Of a stretch of DNA of 11,106 nt, positions 1-7,745 are shown piece after piece (the stretch's first letter is position 1; every line of letters starts with the position of its first letter). Made by a program: the position numbers and the translations under genes. The notes beneath the pieces are model-generated. The model did no database searches. It was not told the origin of the DNA and saw nothing but the letters and a program-made list of their open reading frames with translations. Source of the DNA: Oligosphaeraceae bacterium (GTDB lineage Bacteria > Verrucomicrobiota > Lentisphaeria > Oligosphaerales > Oligosphaeraceae); contig JAAYYJ010000190.1 of the NCBI GenBank assembly GCA_012515455.1, positions 1-11,106 of the forward strand, in the 5' to 3' direction.

Positions 1-2606
1 ATTGCAGCGCCTACCTGAACGGCAGCGGCATCGTCCTGGCACGACCCAACGATACCGTCATCGAAGACTGCGTGCTGTACGCCAACAGCACTGAATTTAA
101 TGGCTCGGGCGGGAACCTGATCTGCTACGGACCGGCAGAACGCACTCACCAGAGACGCATCGTCACCTTCGCTTCACCCATGGCCGGACAGCGTTTCTAC
201 GGCGGCATCTTCGACGACTGCTGGATCGAGGACTGCATCGCCTTCGACAATGGCTATGGCGATATCTGGATCAAATATCCCAGCGATGCGTCCGGGGTGC
301 GGCGCTGCTACGCCTCCCATGCCATCCACTCACGCATCATTATGAACTCCATCTTCACCTCCGGAGATGAGGGCTATTTCGGCCGCGCCGAGGGCAGCAT
401 CAGCCGGGCCCGGGAAAAGAAATTCGACGAGGATTATGAATTCGCCGACCCCGCCAGCCTCGATTTCCGTCTCCAGGGCGATTCACGCTTCCGGGGCCGT
501 GATGGCCAGCCGGACCTGGGCATCGGCCCCTTCGACCCTAAGGTCCTCTATGTCAGCAACAGCGGCGACGACCAGAATGACGGCAACAGCATGCGGACCG
601 CGCTGAAGAGCCTGGCCGCGGCCGCCCAGCGCCTGCAGGACGGCGGCACGTTGTACCTGGCGCCGGGCGAATATCGCGAGGACTTGGTGCTGGTTGCCCG
701 GAAGCAGCTGCAGGTCCGGGGCCGGGGCCACTGGCCGGTGGTGTTTGCCGGCGGGATTGTCCTGCAGAACTGCTCGGATATCAGCATCGAGAATGTGAAT
801 CTCCTGGGACGTCTGCAGGCCGAGTGCCAGTCCTTGCGGCTAAGCAAGTGCGCCTTCCTGCTGCCGCAGAATCTGCCTGATGGTGCCGAGGTCAGGCACT
901 GTGCTTTTGCCGCTGCAGTGCAGTGCGGCCAGGGCGCCTTCCTGATCGCGAATATCATTGCTGCGGACCTCACCGGCAGCCCGCAGTTTTCGGGCTGGAA
1001 TGCTTTCGCCGGCCCAATCCCGGCGGGAGAAGTCAATTCCTTCACCGCAGTGCCGAATTTTTCCAATGCGCAGGAGGGGGTGTTTACGCTGGAGAATGAC
1101 CACCTTTTCACGGGTCGTTCCGGGGATGGTTTCCCAGTGGGGCAGTACCGCTACATCCGCTCGGCGATACCCGGCAAGATGGAAACCAAACTGGGCAGCG
1201 TTTCCGCTACCACGGCCAATTTCCTGTTCTCAGGCAATGGCATCTCCTGGAGTCATTTGCAGTACGGCTTGGAGGAAAAATGCAGCGATGGCAAAGTCAC
1301 GGGCGGGGGAGAGCCGTTTTACTCCATCAGCCTGACGGGGCTGAAGCCGGGAACGCGGTATTTTTACAAGGCCACTGGAACTTTTGACCTGCAGAAGCGC
1401 CACACCAACGCTCCCAGAATCCCGCAGGCGTCCTTTGCTACCCCCACGGGGAGTTTTACCACTCCTGCAGTCGACCAGCCCAAGACCTGGTATGTCGCCA
1501 GCCATGGCAGCAATCAGAATACCGGCCTGTCCCAGGACCAGCCTCTGGCCGAAATTGGCTACGCGACCACCCGGGCCGCCGCCGGGGATACCATCCTGGT
1601 GCAGGGCGGGACTTACCGGGAGAATGTCCGGGTGATGTCCAGCGGCGATGACGACCGCCGGCTGACCATTGCCGGGAGGTTCGGAGAAAGGGTGCTGATC
1701 GACGGCTGCCGGATGCTCGCGCGGGGGTTCCTGGTGCGAAATAAAAAGAACATCACCCTGGATTATTTCCATATCGTGGGCAATTTCGGCAACTGCAGCC
1801 TGGGCGCGGCCGGCGGCATCGTGGCCTCCTACAGCCCGAATTTGCAGGTCAGCCGCATCTTTTATGACAACCGGGTCGGCAACGGTCAGTATGTCATCAA
1901 TGCCAGCAACTGCCCCAATCTGCTGATGGAGAACTGCATCGGGCACTCGTCCTTCAGCGGATTCTATTTCGGCTCCTGCGCGAATCTGGAAGTCCGGAAC
2001 AATGTTTTCATCCGCAACAAAGTCAGTCACGGACGGGTTGCCACCACCATGGATGCCCCCGCTTATGTGCATCATAACATTTTTGCCGGCCATGTCCTGC
2101 AGAAAGTCCAGAATGCTGCCTTCTCCATCAACGAGATTACGACCTTCCGGGAGGACAACAACTGCTTCCTGTACCGGGTCGACCGGCACGAGAAGCCGAT
2201 CTTCGGGGTCAGCCGCGAGAAAGACCAGACGCTGCCGGAGAGCCACTACAATGACATTATGACCACGGAATGGATACGCCAGGGGCGCTTCGCCCGGGAT
2301 ATCCGCACCTACGACGATTTCTGCCAGCGTTTCCAGCGGGAGCCAACGGCCGTCTTCGCAGACCCGCAAATGAAGGCTCTGCCGTATTTCTTCCGGTTCA
2401 AGGATATCAAAGACTGGCACGAGAATTACATCCTGGGCAAGGCCAGTGAGGAGCAGAAGGAGATGTATCGCAAAGCCAACCGGCTCGAGGCCAATATCCA
2501 GGATGACGGCAAGCCGGCCACAGTTGATTTCACTGACTTCCTGGCCACCAACCCGGACGTCTTGGGCCGCGGCATCGGCCTCCAGCCGGAACGCTTCCAG
2601 CCATAA
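1..2606 (+). CDS. Large right-handed parallel beta-helix protein with Fn3-like insert (5' end missing)
   Basis: This is probably an extracellular polysaccharide-binding or polysaccharide-cleaving protein of the pectate-lyase-like fold. The frame is open from base 3 to the left edge, and those codons already read as beta-helix turns (IVLARPNDTVIEDC). The GTG at 72 is therefore not the real start, and the signal peptide cannot be seen. Of 867 visible residues, 1-181 form one helix module ending in the familiar DFRL...GIGPFD closing pattern. Residue 182 starts a second module with the DUF1565-like opening LYVSNSGDDQNDG and GGTLYLAPGEYRE. Residues about 389-490 resemble a fibronectin type III domain (SISLTGLKPGTRYFYKATG). 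Residue 496 starts a third module (WYVASHGSNQNTG, then GDTILVQGGTYREN), followed by Asn-rich turns such as NLEVRNNVFIRN. The last 90 or so residues are a charged tail. I cannot point to catalytic residues, so lyase, hydrolase and purely structural roles all remain open. Confidence 0.88.
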   Translation, partial: CSAYLNGSGIVLARPNDTVIEDCVLYANSTEFNGSGGNLICYGPAERTHQRRIVTFASPMAGQRFYGGIFDDCWIEDCIAFDNGYGDIWIKYPSDASGVRRCYASHAIHSRIIMNSIFTSGDEGYFGRAEGSISRAREKKFDEDYEFADPASLDFRLQGDSRFRGRDGQPDLGIGPFDPKVLYVSNSGDDQNDGNSMRTALKSLAAAAQRLQDGGTLYLAPGEYREDLVLVARKQLQVRGRGHWPVVFAGGIVLQNCSDISIENVNLLGRLQAECQSLRLSKCAFLLPQNLPDGAEVRHCAFAAAVQCGQGAFLIANIIAADLTGSPQFSGWNAFAGPIPAGEVNSFTAVPNFSNAQEGVFTLENDHLFTGRSGDGFPVGQYRYIRSAIPGKMETKLGSVSATTANFLFSGNGISWSHLQYGLEEKCSDGKVTGGGEPFYSISLTGLKPGTRYFYKATGTFDLQKRHTNAPRIPQASFATPTGSFTTPAVDQPKTWYVASHGSNQNTGLSQDQPLAEIGYATTRAAAGDTILVQGGTYRENVRVMSSGDDDRRLTIAGRFGERVLIDGCRMLARGFLVRNKKNITLDYFHIVGNFGNCSLGAAGGIVASYSPNLQVSRIFYDNRVGNGQYVINASNCPNLLMENCIGHSSFSGFYFGSCANLEVRNNVFIRNKVSHGRVATTMDAPAYVHHNIFAGHVLQKVQNAAFSINEITTFREDNNCFLYRVDRHEKPIFGVSREKDQTLPESHYNDIMTTEWIRQGRFARDIRTYDDFCQRFQREPTAVFADPQMKALPYFFRFKDIKDWHENYILGKASEEQKEMYRKANRLEANIQDDGKPATVDFTDFLATNPDVLGRGIGLQPERFQP

Positions 2607-2660
2607 GCCTCGCCGTATTGCTGAGCCTCCGCAGGGCCCGGTCACTACACCAGAATCTCA

Positions 2661-3923
2661 ATGGCTACGATTATGATGACTGCAGAAGAATGCTTGCTGG
2701 CGGTCGGCGGCAACACCGCGCTGGCTAAATTCGCCTCCTGCTGGAATGAGTCGCAGGCGGAATATCCCGCCCAGGGAATTTTCTTCCTGCGGGAGGATTT
2801 CTGGCGCCCGCAACGGGAGGCATGCGGGCTGAGCGCGGAGCTGGACCCGCTGCTGGCCCGGGCGGCCGGCGGTATTGCCGCTTCGGAGGCGCTGAGCCGT
2901 CTGATCTGGCACACCTACTGGCGGGTGTACCGCTCGCCGGTGGATGCGCATGCCGAAAATGACTGGCCGGAAGCGCCGGCTCTGGGTGACGACAGGGGGC
3001 TGCTCTGCCTGCTGGTGGGCCTGAATTTTCCCCCGCTGCTGCAGGAATACCATGCAAAACTGGGCCTCCCTGCCAGCGTAACCGCTGAAACACTGCAGCA
3101 AATCCGGCATTTCTGCGACGACAATTACCGCCGGGCTTTCAACGGCCGGCCGGGGCTTTTTCCCGCCCAGCTGAGCTGGACCAGGATGTATCTGCATAAT
3201 CCTTATGTCCGGCTGGGCAGACTCGAGTACTGCCTGGGCCAGAACACCAACTCGTTGGTAGTGTATCGCCGGCGCGGCGGTACGGCCCTGCGGGTGCTCT
3301 CGGAGGACGCAGTGCAATATACTGCCGGGGGATACCGCCTGGCCGTGCCGGAAGAATATCATAATGACCCCGGGGCTTGGAGGGCACGGCTGGAACATGC
3401 CTCCGGGGTGGTCCGGGGGAACCCGATTCTGCCTACCGGGCAGGCCAGCCGGGAAAGCATTGAGCTCCCGCTGGCTGAATGGGAGAATGTCTTCTCCCGC
3501 GGTGATGCCTGCTTGAAGATGCATATCCCTGCCGGGGGACAGATGAGCCTGGAGAGCTGCGGGGAATCTCTGCAGCAGGCCAGAACCTTCTTCCGGCAGC
3601 ATTTCCCGCAGGAAAACATCAAGGCGGTATGTTGCGGGTCCTGGATTTTCAATCCTGCCCTGCAGGAGATTTTTCCCCCCTCGGCTAACTTGGTGCGCTT
3701 CCAGAAGGAGCTGTTCCTCTTCCCTGTGCCCAGCGGACCATGGGACGGACTGTGGTTTATTTTCCTGAAAAGCGGTGCCCCAGACGAGACTTTCCCGCGT
3801 GAAACCACACTGCAGCAGAAAGTCCTGGACTATCTGCAGCAGGGCAAGCGCTGGCGCTGCGGCGGGATGTTCATCCTGCTGGACGATATCGACCAGTTCG
3901 GCAAGCAGATATACCTGCGCTGA
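2661..3923 (+). CDS. GNAT-like acyltransferase (NAT_N/GNAT_C, DUF5596 type)
   Basis: This 420-residue protein matches my memory of the 'acyltransferase domain-containing protein' family, which has a GNAT-like N-terminal domain and a GNAT-like C-terminal domain. The C-terminal signature is clear. It has LKMHIPAGGQMSLESC at 285-300, a helix with FFRQHFP at 310-316, CCGSWIFNPALQEIFPP at 324-340, and NLVRFQKELF at 343-352. The middle carries PYVRLGRLEY at 181-190, another typical element. The family's substrate is unknown to me. There is no signal peptide or membrane segment, so it should be cytoplasmic. An in-frame stop at 2622-2624 limits the start to the ATG at 2661, or the nearby ATGs at 2673 and 2676. 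None has a convincing Shine-Dalgarno sequence, so the longest was kept. It follows the beta-helix gene by 54 bases on the same strand and may be co-transcribed with it. Confidence 0.8.
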   Translation: MATIMMTAEECLLAVGGNTALAKFASCWNESQAEYPAQGIFFLREDFWRPQREACGLSAELDPLLARAAGGIAASEALSRLIWHTYWRVYRSPVDAHAENDWPEAPALGDDRGLLCLLVGLNFPPLLQEYHAKLGLPASVTAETLQQIRHFCDDNYRRAFNGRPGLFPAQLSWTRMYLHNPYVRLGRLEYCLGQNTNSLVVYRRRGGTALRVLSEDAVQYTAGGYRLAVPEEYHNDPGAWRARLEHASGVVRGNPILPTGQASRESIELPLAEWENVFSRGDACLKMHIPAGGQMSLESCGESLQQARTFFRQHFPQENIKAVCCGSWIFNPALQEIFPPSANLVRFQKELFLFPVPSGPWDGLWFIFLKSGAPDETFPRETTLQQKVLDYLQQGKRWRCGGMFILLDDIDQFGKQIYLR

Positions 3924-3943
3924 CCTGACGCCACGGCGTCAGG
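3924..3943. terminator. Hairpin between convergent genes
   Basis: CCTGACGCC and GGCGTCAGG form a perfect 9-bp inverted repeat around the dinucleotide AC, which in practice is an 8-bp stem with a CACG loop. It starts at the base after the acyltransferase stop codon and lies 43 bases beyond the dxr stop on the other strand. That position between convergent genes suits a transcription end point for both. On the plus strand it is followed by a run of G, and neither side has a T-tract. It is therefore not a classical intrinsic terminator, and it could instead be a 3'-end stabilising structure. Confidence 0.45.
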
Positions 3944-3986
3944 GGGGGCTCGGGGAACCACAAACTCCACCGCGCGGAATATAATT

Positions 3987-5147
3987 TCAGATGGCCTGCC
4001 ATTGGCGGGCAAAAGCACGGGCCCTGGCGTCTGCCTGCAGGATATCTTCCAGGGAGCCGGCGCAGCAGGCCGGAACCTGCTCCAGGGCGGCTGTGACCAG
4101 ATGGCTGATGGCATCAAAGCGCAAGGTCCGGGCCAGAAAACGCTCCACTGCCACTTCATTGGCAGCATTGAATACTGCGCCGGCGGCGCCGCCTTGACGC
4201 AGCACCTGCCGGGCCAGGTTCAGGGCTGGAAAACGCCCGTCGTCCGGCGGGCGGAATTCCAGGGTAATGATCTTCGACCAGTCCATTTCCTGGCAGACCC
4301 CAGGCAGGCGCTCGGGATAATTCAGGCAGAATTGGATAGGCAGCGCCATGTCCGGCGGAGCCAGCTGGGCCAGGATGCTGTGGTCGGTGAACTCAACCAG
4401 AGAATGCACGATGGACTGCGGATGAATGAGTACCTGAATCTGCTCCGGGCGGGCCTGGAACAGCCAGCCGGCCTCAATGATTTCCAGGCCCTTGTTCATC
4501 AGAGTCGCAGAATCCAGAGTGATCTTCTGGCCCATGCTCCAGGTCGGATGACGCAGAGCCTGCTCCGGGGTGACCTCGGACAGGGGAATTTCGGGATGGT
4601 TGTGGAAGGGGCCGCCGCTGGCCGTGAGGATGATCCGCCGCAAAGCTTCCCGCGGCTGATGCTCCAGGCATTGAAAAATCGCGCAATGCTCGCTGTCCAC
4701 CGGCAGAATGCGGCTGCCGGAGCGGGCGGCTTCCTGCATGACCAGCGCACCAGCCATCACCAGAATTTCTTTTGAGGCCAGAGCGATGGTCTTGCCGGCC
4801 CGGATTGCCGCCAGAACCGGTCGCAGACCGGCAGTGCCTACAATCGCACACAAGACGATATCGACCTCAGGGGCGGCTACCGCGGCGCAGAGTTCGTCTT
4901 CGTCAGCCAGCAGCCGGGTTTTGCCGCCACAGAGCCGGCGCAGCCCGTCGTTATCCTGGCATTGGGCCCAGGCTGTCGGGCAGTTCTGCAGCTGTTCGGC
5001 CAGCCGGGCGGTCTGCTGCCCGGCGCACAACCCGACTACCTGCAGGCGTTCCGGGAAGCGCTCCACTACTTTCAGGGCTTGCCGGCCGATTGAGCCGGTC
5101 GAGCCCAGGATTACCAGCCGGCGCCGTGTTTCAGAGGTATTTTTCAT
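3987..5147 (-). CDS. dxr: 1-deoxy-D-xylulose 5-phosphate reductoisomerase
   Basis: The enzyme converts 1-deoxy-D-xylulose 5-phosphate to 2-C-methyl-D-erythritol 4-phosphate with NADPH and a divalent metal. This is the first committed step of the MEP isoprenoid pathway, in the cytoplasm. At 386 residues it is close to the usual size. The NADPH-binding loop GSTGSIG is at 15-21 and ALASKEILVMAG at 122-133 contains Lys126. PVDSEH at 149-154 supplies metal ligands Asp151 and Glu153, and ASGGPFHN is at 176-183. HPTWSMGQKITLDSATLMNKGLE at 200-222 supplies His200, Asn218, Lys219 and the third ligand Glu222. IHPQSIVHSLVEF at 241-253 and FNAANEVAVERFL at 326-338 complete the family pattern. The start fits the family N-terminus, but no Shine-Dalgarno sequence is visible. 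The gene begins 51 bases after the stop of the SGNH gene with no terminator between them, so read-through from upstream is possible. Confidence 0.97.
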   Translation of the reverse strand: MKNTSETRRRLVILGSTGSIGRQALKVVERFPERLQVVGLCAGQQTARLAEQLQNCPTAWAQCQDNDGLRRLCGGKTRLLADEDELCAAVAAPEVDIVLCAIVGTAGLRPVLAAIRAGKTIALASKEILVMAGALVMQEAARSGSRILPVDSEHCAIFQCLEHQPREALRRIILTASGGPFHNHPEIPLSEVTPEQALRHPTWSMGQKITLDSATLMNKGLEIIEAGWLFQARPEQIQVLIHPQSIVHSLVEFTDHSILAQLAPPDMALPIQFCLNYPERLPGVCQEMDWSKIITLEFRPPDDGRFPALNLARQVLRQGGAAGAVFNAANEVAVERFLARTLRFDAISHLVTAALEQVPACCAGSLEDILQADARARAFARQWQAI

Positions 5148-5198
5148 GTGGTTATTGACGGCCCAAAGACTATGCGATGGATGGTATCTCAGCCGTGA

Positions 5199-7676
5199 TT
5201 ATTCGCCGATGACGCTGAAGGTGCCGCTGCCGCTGCCGCTGAAGGTGACCTGGGTGGCGCTGATGTCCTGCCAGGACACTGCCAGCCCACCCTGGCAGAC
5301 AACCAGAGGCCTGGTCTTGAAGGGACGGCTAAAGCGGACGGTCTCACCGGGGGACGCGAGACCAGAGTACTGCCGCTCAGTGCTGCGGTTGGGGCGGGAG
5401 TCATAACTGTAGGCACCCAACAACGCAACCGGGCCGTCCAGCGCTTCTACCTCAATCTGATGCAGCCCGTAGCCCAGATTGCGGATGCCGCGGCGGTTTT
5501 CCAGGAACACCAGCTGCTGTTCGATGGTAAAGAAGGGCTGGTTAGTTGGCAGGCGCAGCTTCTCCTGCCCGTCGATGCGGATCAGCATTTCACCGCCATC
5601 CATGGTGTCCACGTAGGCCAGGGAGAAATCCGTCCCGACTGCCCACAGCGTGGCTTTGGCTCCGGGCTCCAGGATCGCCTGCCGGTTCCCGTATGGTGCA
5701 CCGAATTCAGAAGCGAAGTCGCTGATTGTACTGCTGCATTGCCATTGCTGATTCTCGATGCCGAAATAGCGCCGGTTGGGAATCTGCTTCATGTCCACTG
5801 CGCCGATCTGAATCTCCTCGCCGCCAATTTCCACCAGCTGCCGGTCCCCCAGCTGGCCACGGCCCCAGCGGGCGGCGGAATTACGGTGATTCCAGACCGA
5901 GCTGGAGTTCTTGCGCATGCCGCCGAAGCGCCCGCCATTGACATAGCCCTCCGGGACGGTGTCCCGCTTGGCCCCGGCCCAGAGGTTGAAGGCGCAGTCA
6001 TCGAGCAGGAACTTGTTGCCCTTTATGCGTTCATGCGGCGACTGGTAAGTGATCATCTCGCCCTCCCAGTTGAGGGTGTTCACGTGCATGCGCTCCGGCA
6101 GCTGCAGCTGCACCTGCCCAGGTTGAATCGGGTCCCAGCACTCGAAGGCCTGGCGCAGGGCATGGAACCACAGGAAATGGCTGGCGGCCTGGGGATGCCC
6201 GTCCGACGGAACCAAGGCTTGCCGGCTGCACCAGCGCACGGTATCATCGCCGAGTTTGCCGTAGTCCATAAAGGGTATCTGGTAACGCAGAGCGATGGCC
6301 TGCAGATCGCCAGGTGAAGGCGTGTAGCCGCCATAATTCTGGAACAGGCAGAACAGGAATTCCGCCTGCGGATAATGGCTCTGAATCCAGCGGATGGCGC
6401 CCTCGAAGACCGCTCCTTCGTCCGGGGTGTCGGTTTTTTCATTGGCGCCGCTGCCATAGATGACCAGGTCCGGCCCCGGTCCGCTGCTGCGGCTGAACAG
6501 CTCGGGATGCAGTTTCTGCCAGTCGCCGCCGTCGGCGTAGCCGTTGACTCCGGGGGAGGGGGGCAGACTCAGGGAACAGTAGGCCTCCAGACCGCTGTGG
6601 GATTCGCCGATGCAGGAGCCGTCACAGGCCATGAAATTCAGGCAGATTTTTTCTACCGGCAGGTTGAAGCGGCGCATCAGTTCCAGACGCAGCCGGCCGG
6701 CGTAAGAGTAGTAATGCTGCCACCAGCCGACATAACCGGCCAAATCAGGGCGGTTGACCAGAGCCGGATCGAACTGCCGGTCGGGCAGTTTCGGCTGCTT
6801 GAAGGTGGGGGAAGCGGGGTCTTCATCATAGCAGTACATGGGCGGGTTGGCGCTGCCGCGGTCGATGCTGCTGCCCATCAGCAGGATATGAATGGGCTCG
6901 CCTTTCCAGAGCTTCTGCAAGGTGCGGGGGATATGACGGTAGGCAGAGGGCATTTGCCGGCGTGCGGGCAGAAACGCACTGGCGCTCGGGCCTTGACTGA
7001 GGCAGGGCGCCCAGACGTTCACCCGGGCATCTGGCGAGAGGTTGGTGAACTCGACCACCAGGCCGATGCTGTTGCAGTCTTCGCTGTATGATTTACCGTC
7101 GCTGTGGTAGCGGCCTTCCAGGAGAAAATCCTCGATCCGCAGTTCCAGCATGCCGGCGCTGTCGGCGCTCGCGGAAGCGGTTTTGGCGACCACCAGCTCG
7201 CCCCGGGAGTGGCGGGGGAATTCCCGTTGGTCGCTGGCGCCGAAATCGGCTGGTTTCCAGGTGCCGTCTTCGCTGTCGATTTTCATCAGCTTCAGGCTGG
7301 CCTGCAGAGCGCCGGGAGCGCTTTGCCAGCCGCCGGACCAAAGACTGACGACTTGGTTGTGGGCCAAGCCGGCTTCGGCAAACGGAATAAACTGTGAGAA
7401 ACGCTTGCCGGGGGCGATGCTGACGATGTTCTGGACGGAGTAATCCGGGCGCTCGCCGCTGGCCAGATGCGATTCTCGGGTCACCGTGATGTCACCGTAA
7501 TTCTCATGCTGCCAGAAGGCGACTGTCTGGGCGCTCCAGCTGTTCGCCTTGCCATCACGGTGGTTGATGAAGCTGTGGAAGGCGAAGGCGGGATTAAGCA
7601 ACAGATTCTCACTGGCAGCCAGGGGCAGGGCGGCCAGGGCAGTGATGAGCAGGCTTTTCTTGATTAGCGATGACAT
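5199..7676 (-). CDS. Secreted multi-domain SGNH/GDSL-type esterase
   Basis: This is likely an exported carbohydrate esterase that removes acyl groups such as acetate from glycans; the substrate is inferred only. Of 825 residues, about 1-22 form a signal peptide (LIKKSLLITALAALPLAAS). Residues 23-230 look like a CBM-type beta sandwich starting NLLLNPAF. The SGNH core runs from about 262 to 512. It has HILLMGSSIDRG at 263-274 with candidate nucleophile Ser269, DGSCIGESHSG at 352-362, DLVIYGSGANE at 403-413 with the block-III Asn412, and PSDGHPQAASH at 490-500 with Asp492 and His494. A further beta region (660-760) includes FLENRRGIRNLGYGLHQIEV, and the last 55 residues form a separate short beta module. 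The ATG lies 10 bases after an AAGGAAG ribosome-binding sequence. A terminator-like hairpin between this gene and the upstream hydrolase suggests it has its own promoter, which I could not locate. Confidence 0.85.
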   Translation of the reverse strand: MSSLIKKSLLITALAALPLAASENLLLNPAFAFHSFINHRDGKANSWSAQTVAFWQHENYGDITVTRESHLASGERPDYSVQNIVSIAPGKRFSQFIPFAEAGLAHNQVVSLWSGGWQSAPGALQASLKLMKIDSEDGTWKPADFGASDQREFPRHSRGELVVAKTASASADSAGMLELRIEDFLLEGRYHSDGKSYSEDCNSIGLVVEFTNLSPDARVNVWAPCLSQGPSASAFLPARRQMPSAYRHIPRTLQKLWKGEPIHILLMGSSIDRGSANPPMYCYDEDPASPTFKQPKLPDRQFDPALVNRPDLAGYVGWWQHYYSYAGRLRLELMRRFNLPVEKICLNFMACDGSCIGESHSGLEAYCSLSLPPSPGVNGYADGGDWQKLHPELFSRSSGPGPDLVIYGSGANEKTDTPDEGAVFEGAIRWIQSHYPQAEFLFCLFQNYGGYTPSPGDLQAIALRYQIPFMDYGKLGDDTVRWCSRQALVPSDGHPQAASHFLWFHALRQAFECWDPIQPGQVQLQLPERMHVNTLNWEGEMITYQSPHERIKGNKFLLDDCAFNLWAGAKRDTVPEGYVNGGRFGGMRKNSSSVWNHRNSAARWGRGQLGDRQLVEIGGEEIQIGAVDMKQIPNRRYFGIENQQWQCSSTISDFASEFGAPYGNRQAILEPGAKATLWAVGTDFSLAYVDTMDGGEMLIRIDGQEKLRLPTNQPFFTIEQQLVFLENRRGIRNLGYGLHQIEVEALDGPVALLGAYSYDSRPNRSTERQYSGLASPGETVRFSRPFKTRPLVVCQGGLAVSWQDISATQVTFSGSGSGTFSVIGE

Positions 7677-7717
7677 GGGTTGGGGGCTTCCTTTCCGGGG
7701 GGCAGTAAAGTGCAGGG

Positions 7718-7740
7718 AAAAATGCGCCTGGGGCAGACGC
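7718..7740 (-). terminator. Intrinsic terminator after the alpha/beta hydrolase gene
   Basis: Read on the minus strand, GCGTCTG and CAGGCGC form a 7-bp stem with one G-U pair and a CCC loop, followed by ATTTTT. It begins 5 bases after the hydrolase stop codon, as expected for a terminator. The stem is short but GC-rich and the U-tract has five residues, so termination may be incomplete. It lies 41 bases upstream of the SGNH start codon, which suggests the two genes are separate transcription units. Confidence 0.6.
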
Positions 7741-7745
7741 GTCGC

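Noticed and set aside
72..74. GTG as the start of the beta-helix gene.
   Set aside because: The frame is open to the left edge and the upstream codons continue the beta-helix pattern, so the gene starts outside the window.
1230..2645. A 471-codon open frame on the minus strand, opposite the beta-helix gene.
   Set aside because: It is antisense to a clear coding gene, its translation has no recognisable motif or domain and is rich in Val/Ile/Ala/Gly as expected of a complement of GC-rich codons, and no ribosome-binding site precedes it.
2658..3602. A 314-codon minus-strand open frame opposite the acyltransferase gene.
   Set aside because: It is Pro/Gln/Arg-rich with no family signature, while the opposite strand carries clear GNAT_C motifs.
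5220..5243. A short triplet repeat (GCC/GCT) as a possible slippage or phase-variation tract.
   Set aside because: It is short and imperfect, and a change in triplet number would only alter a Gly-Ser linker without shifting the frame.
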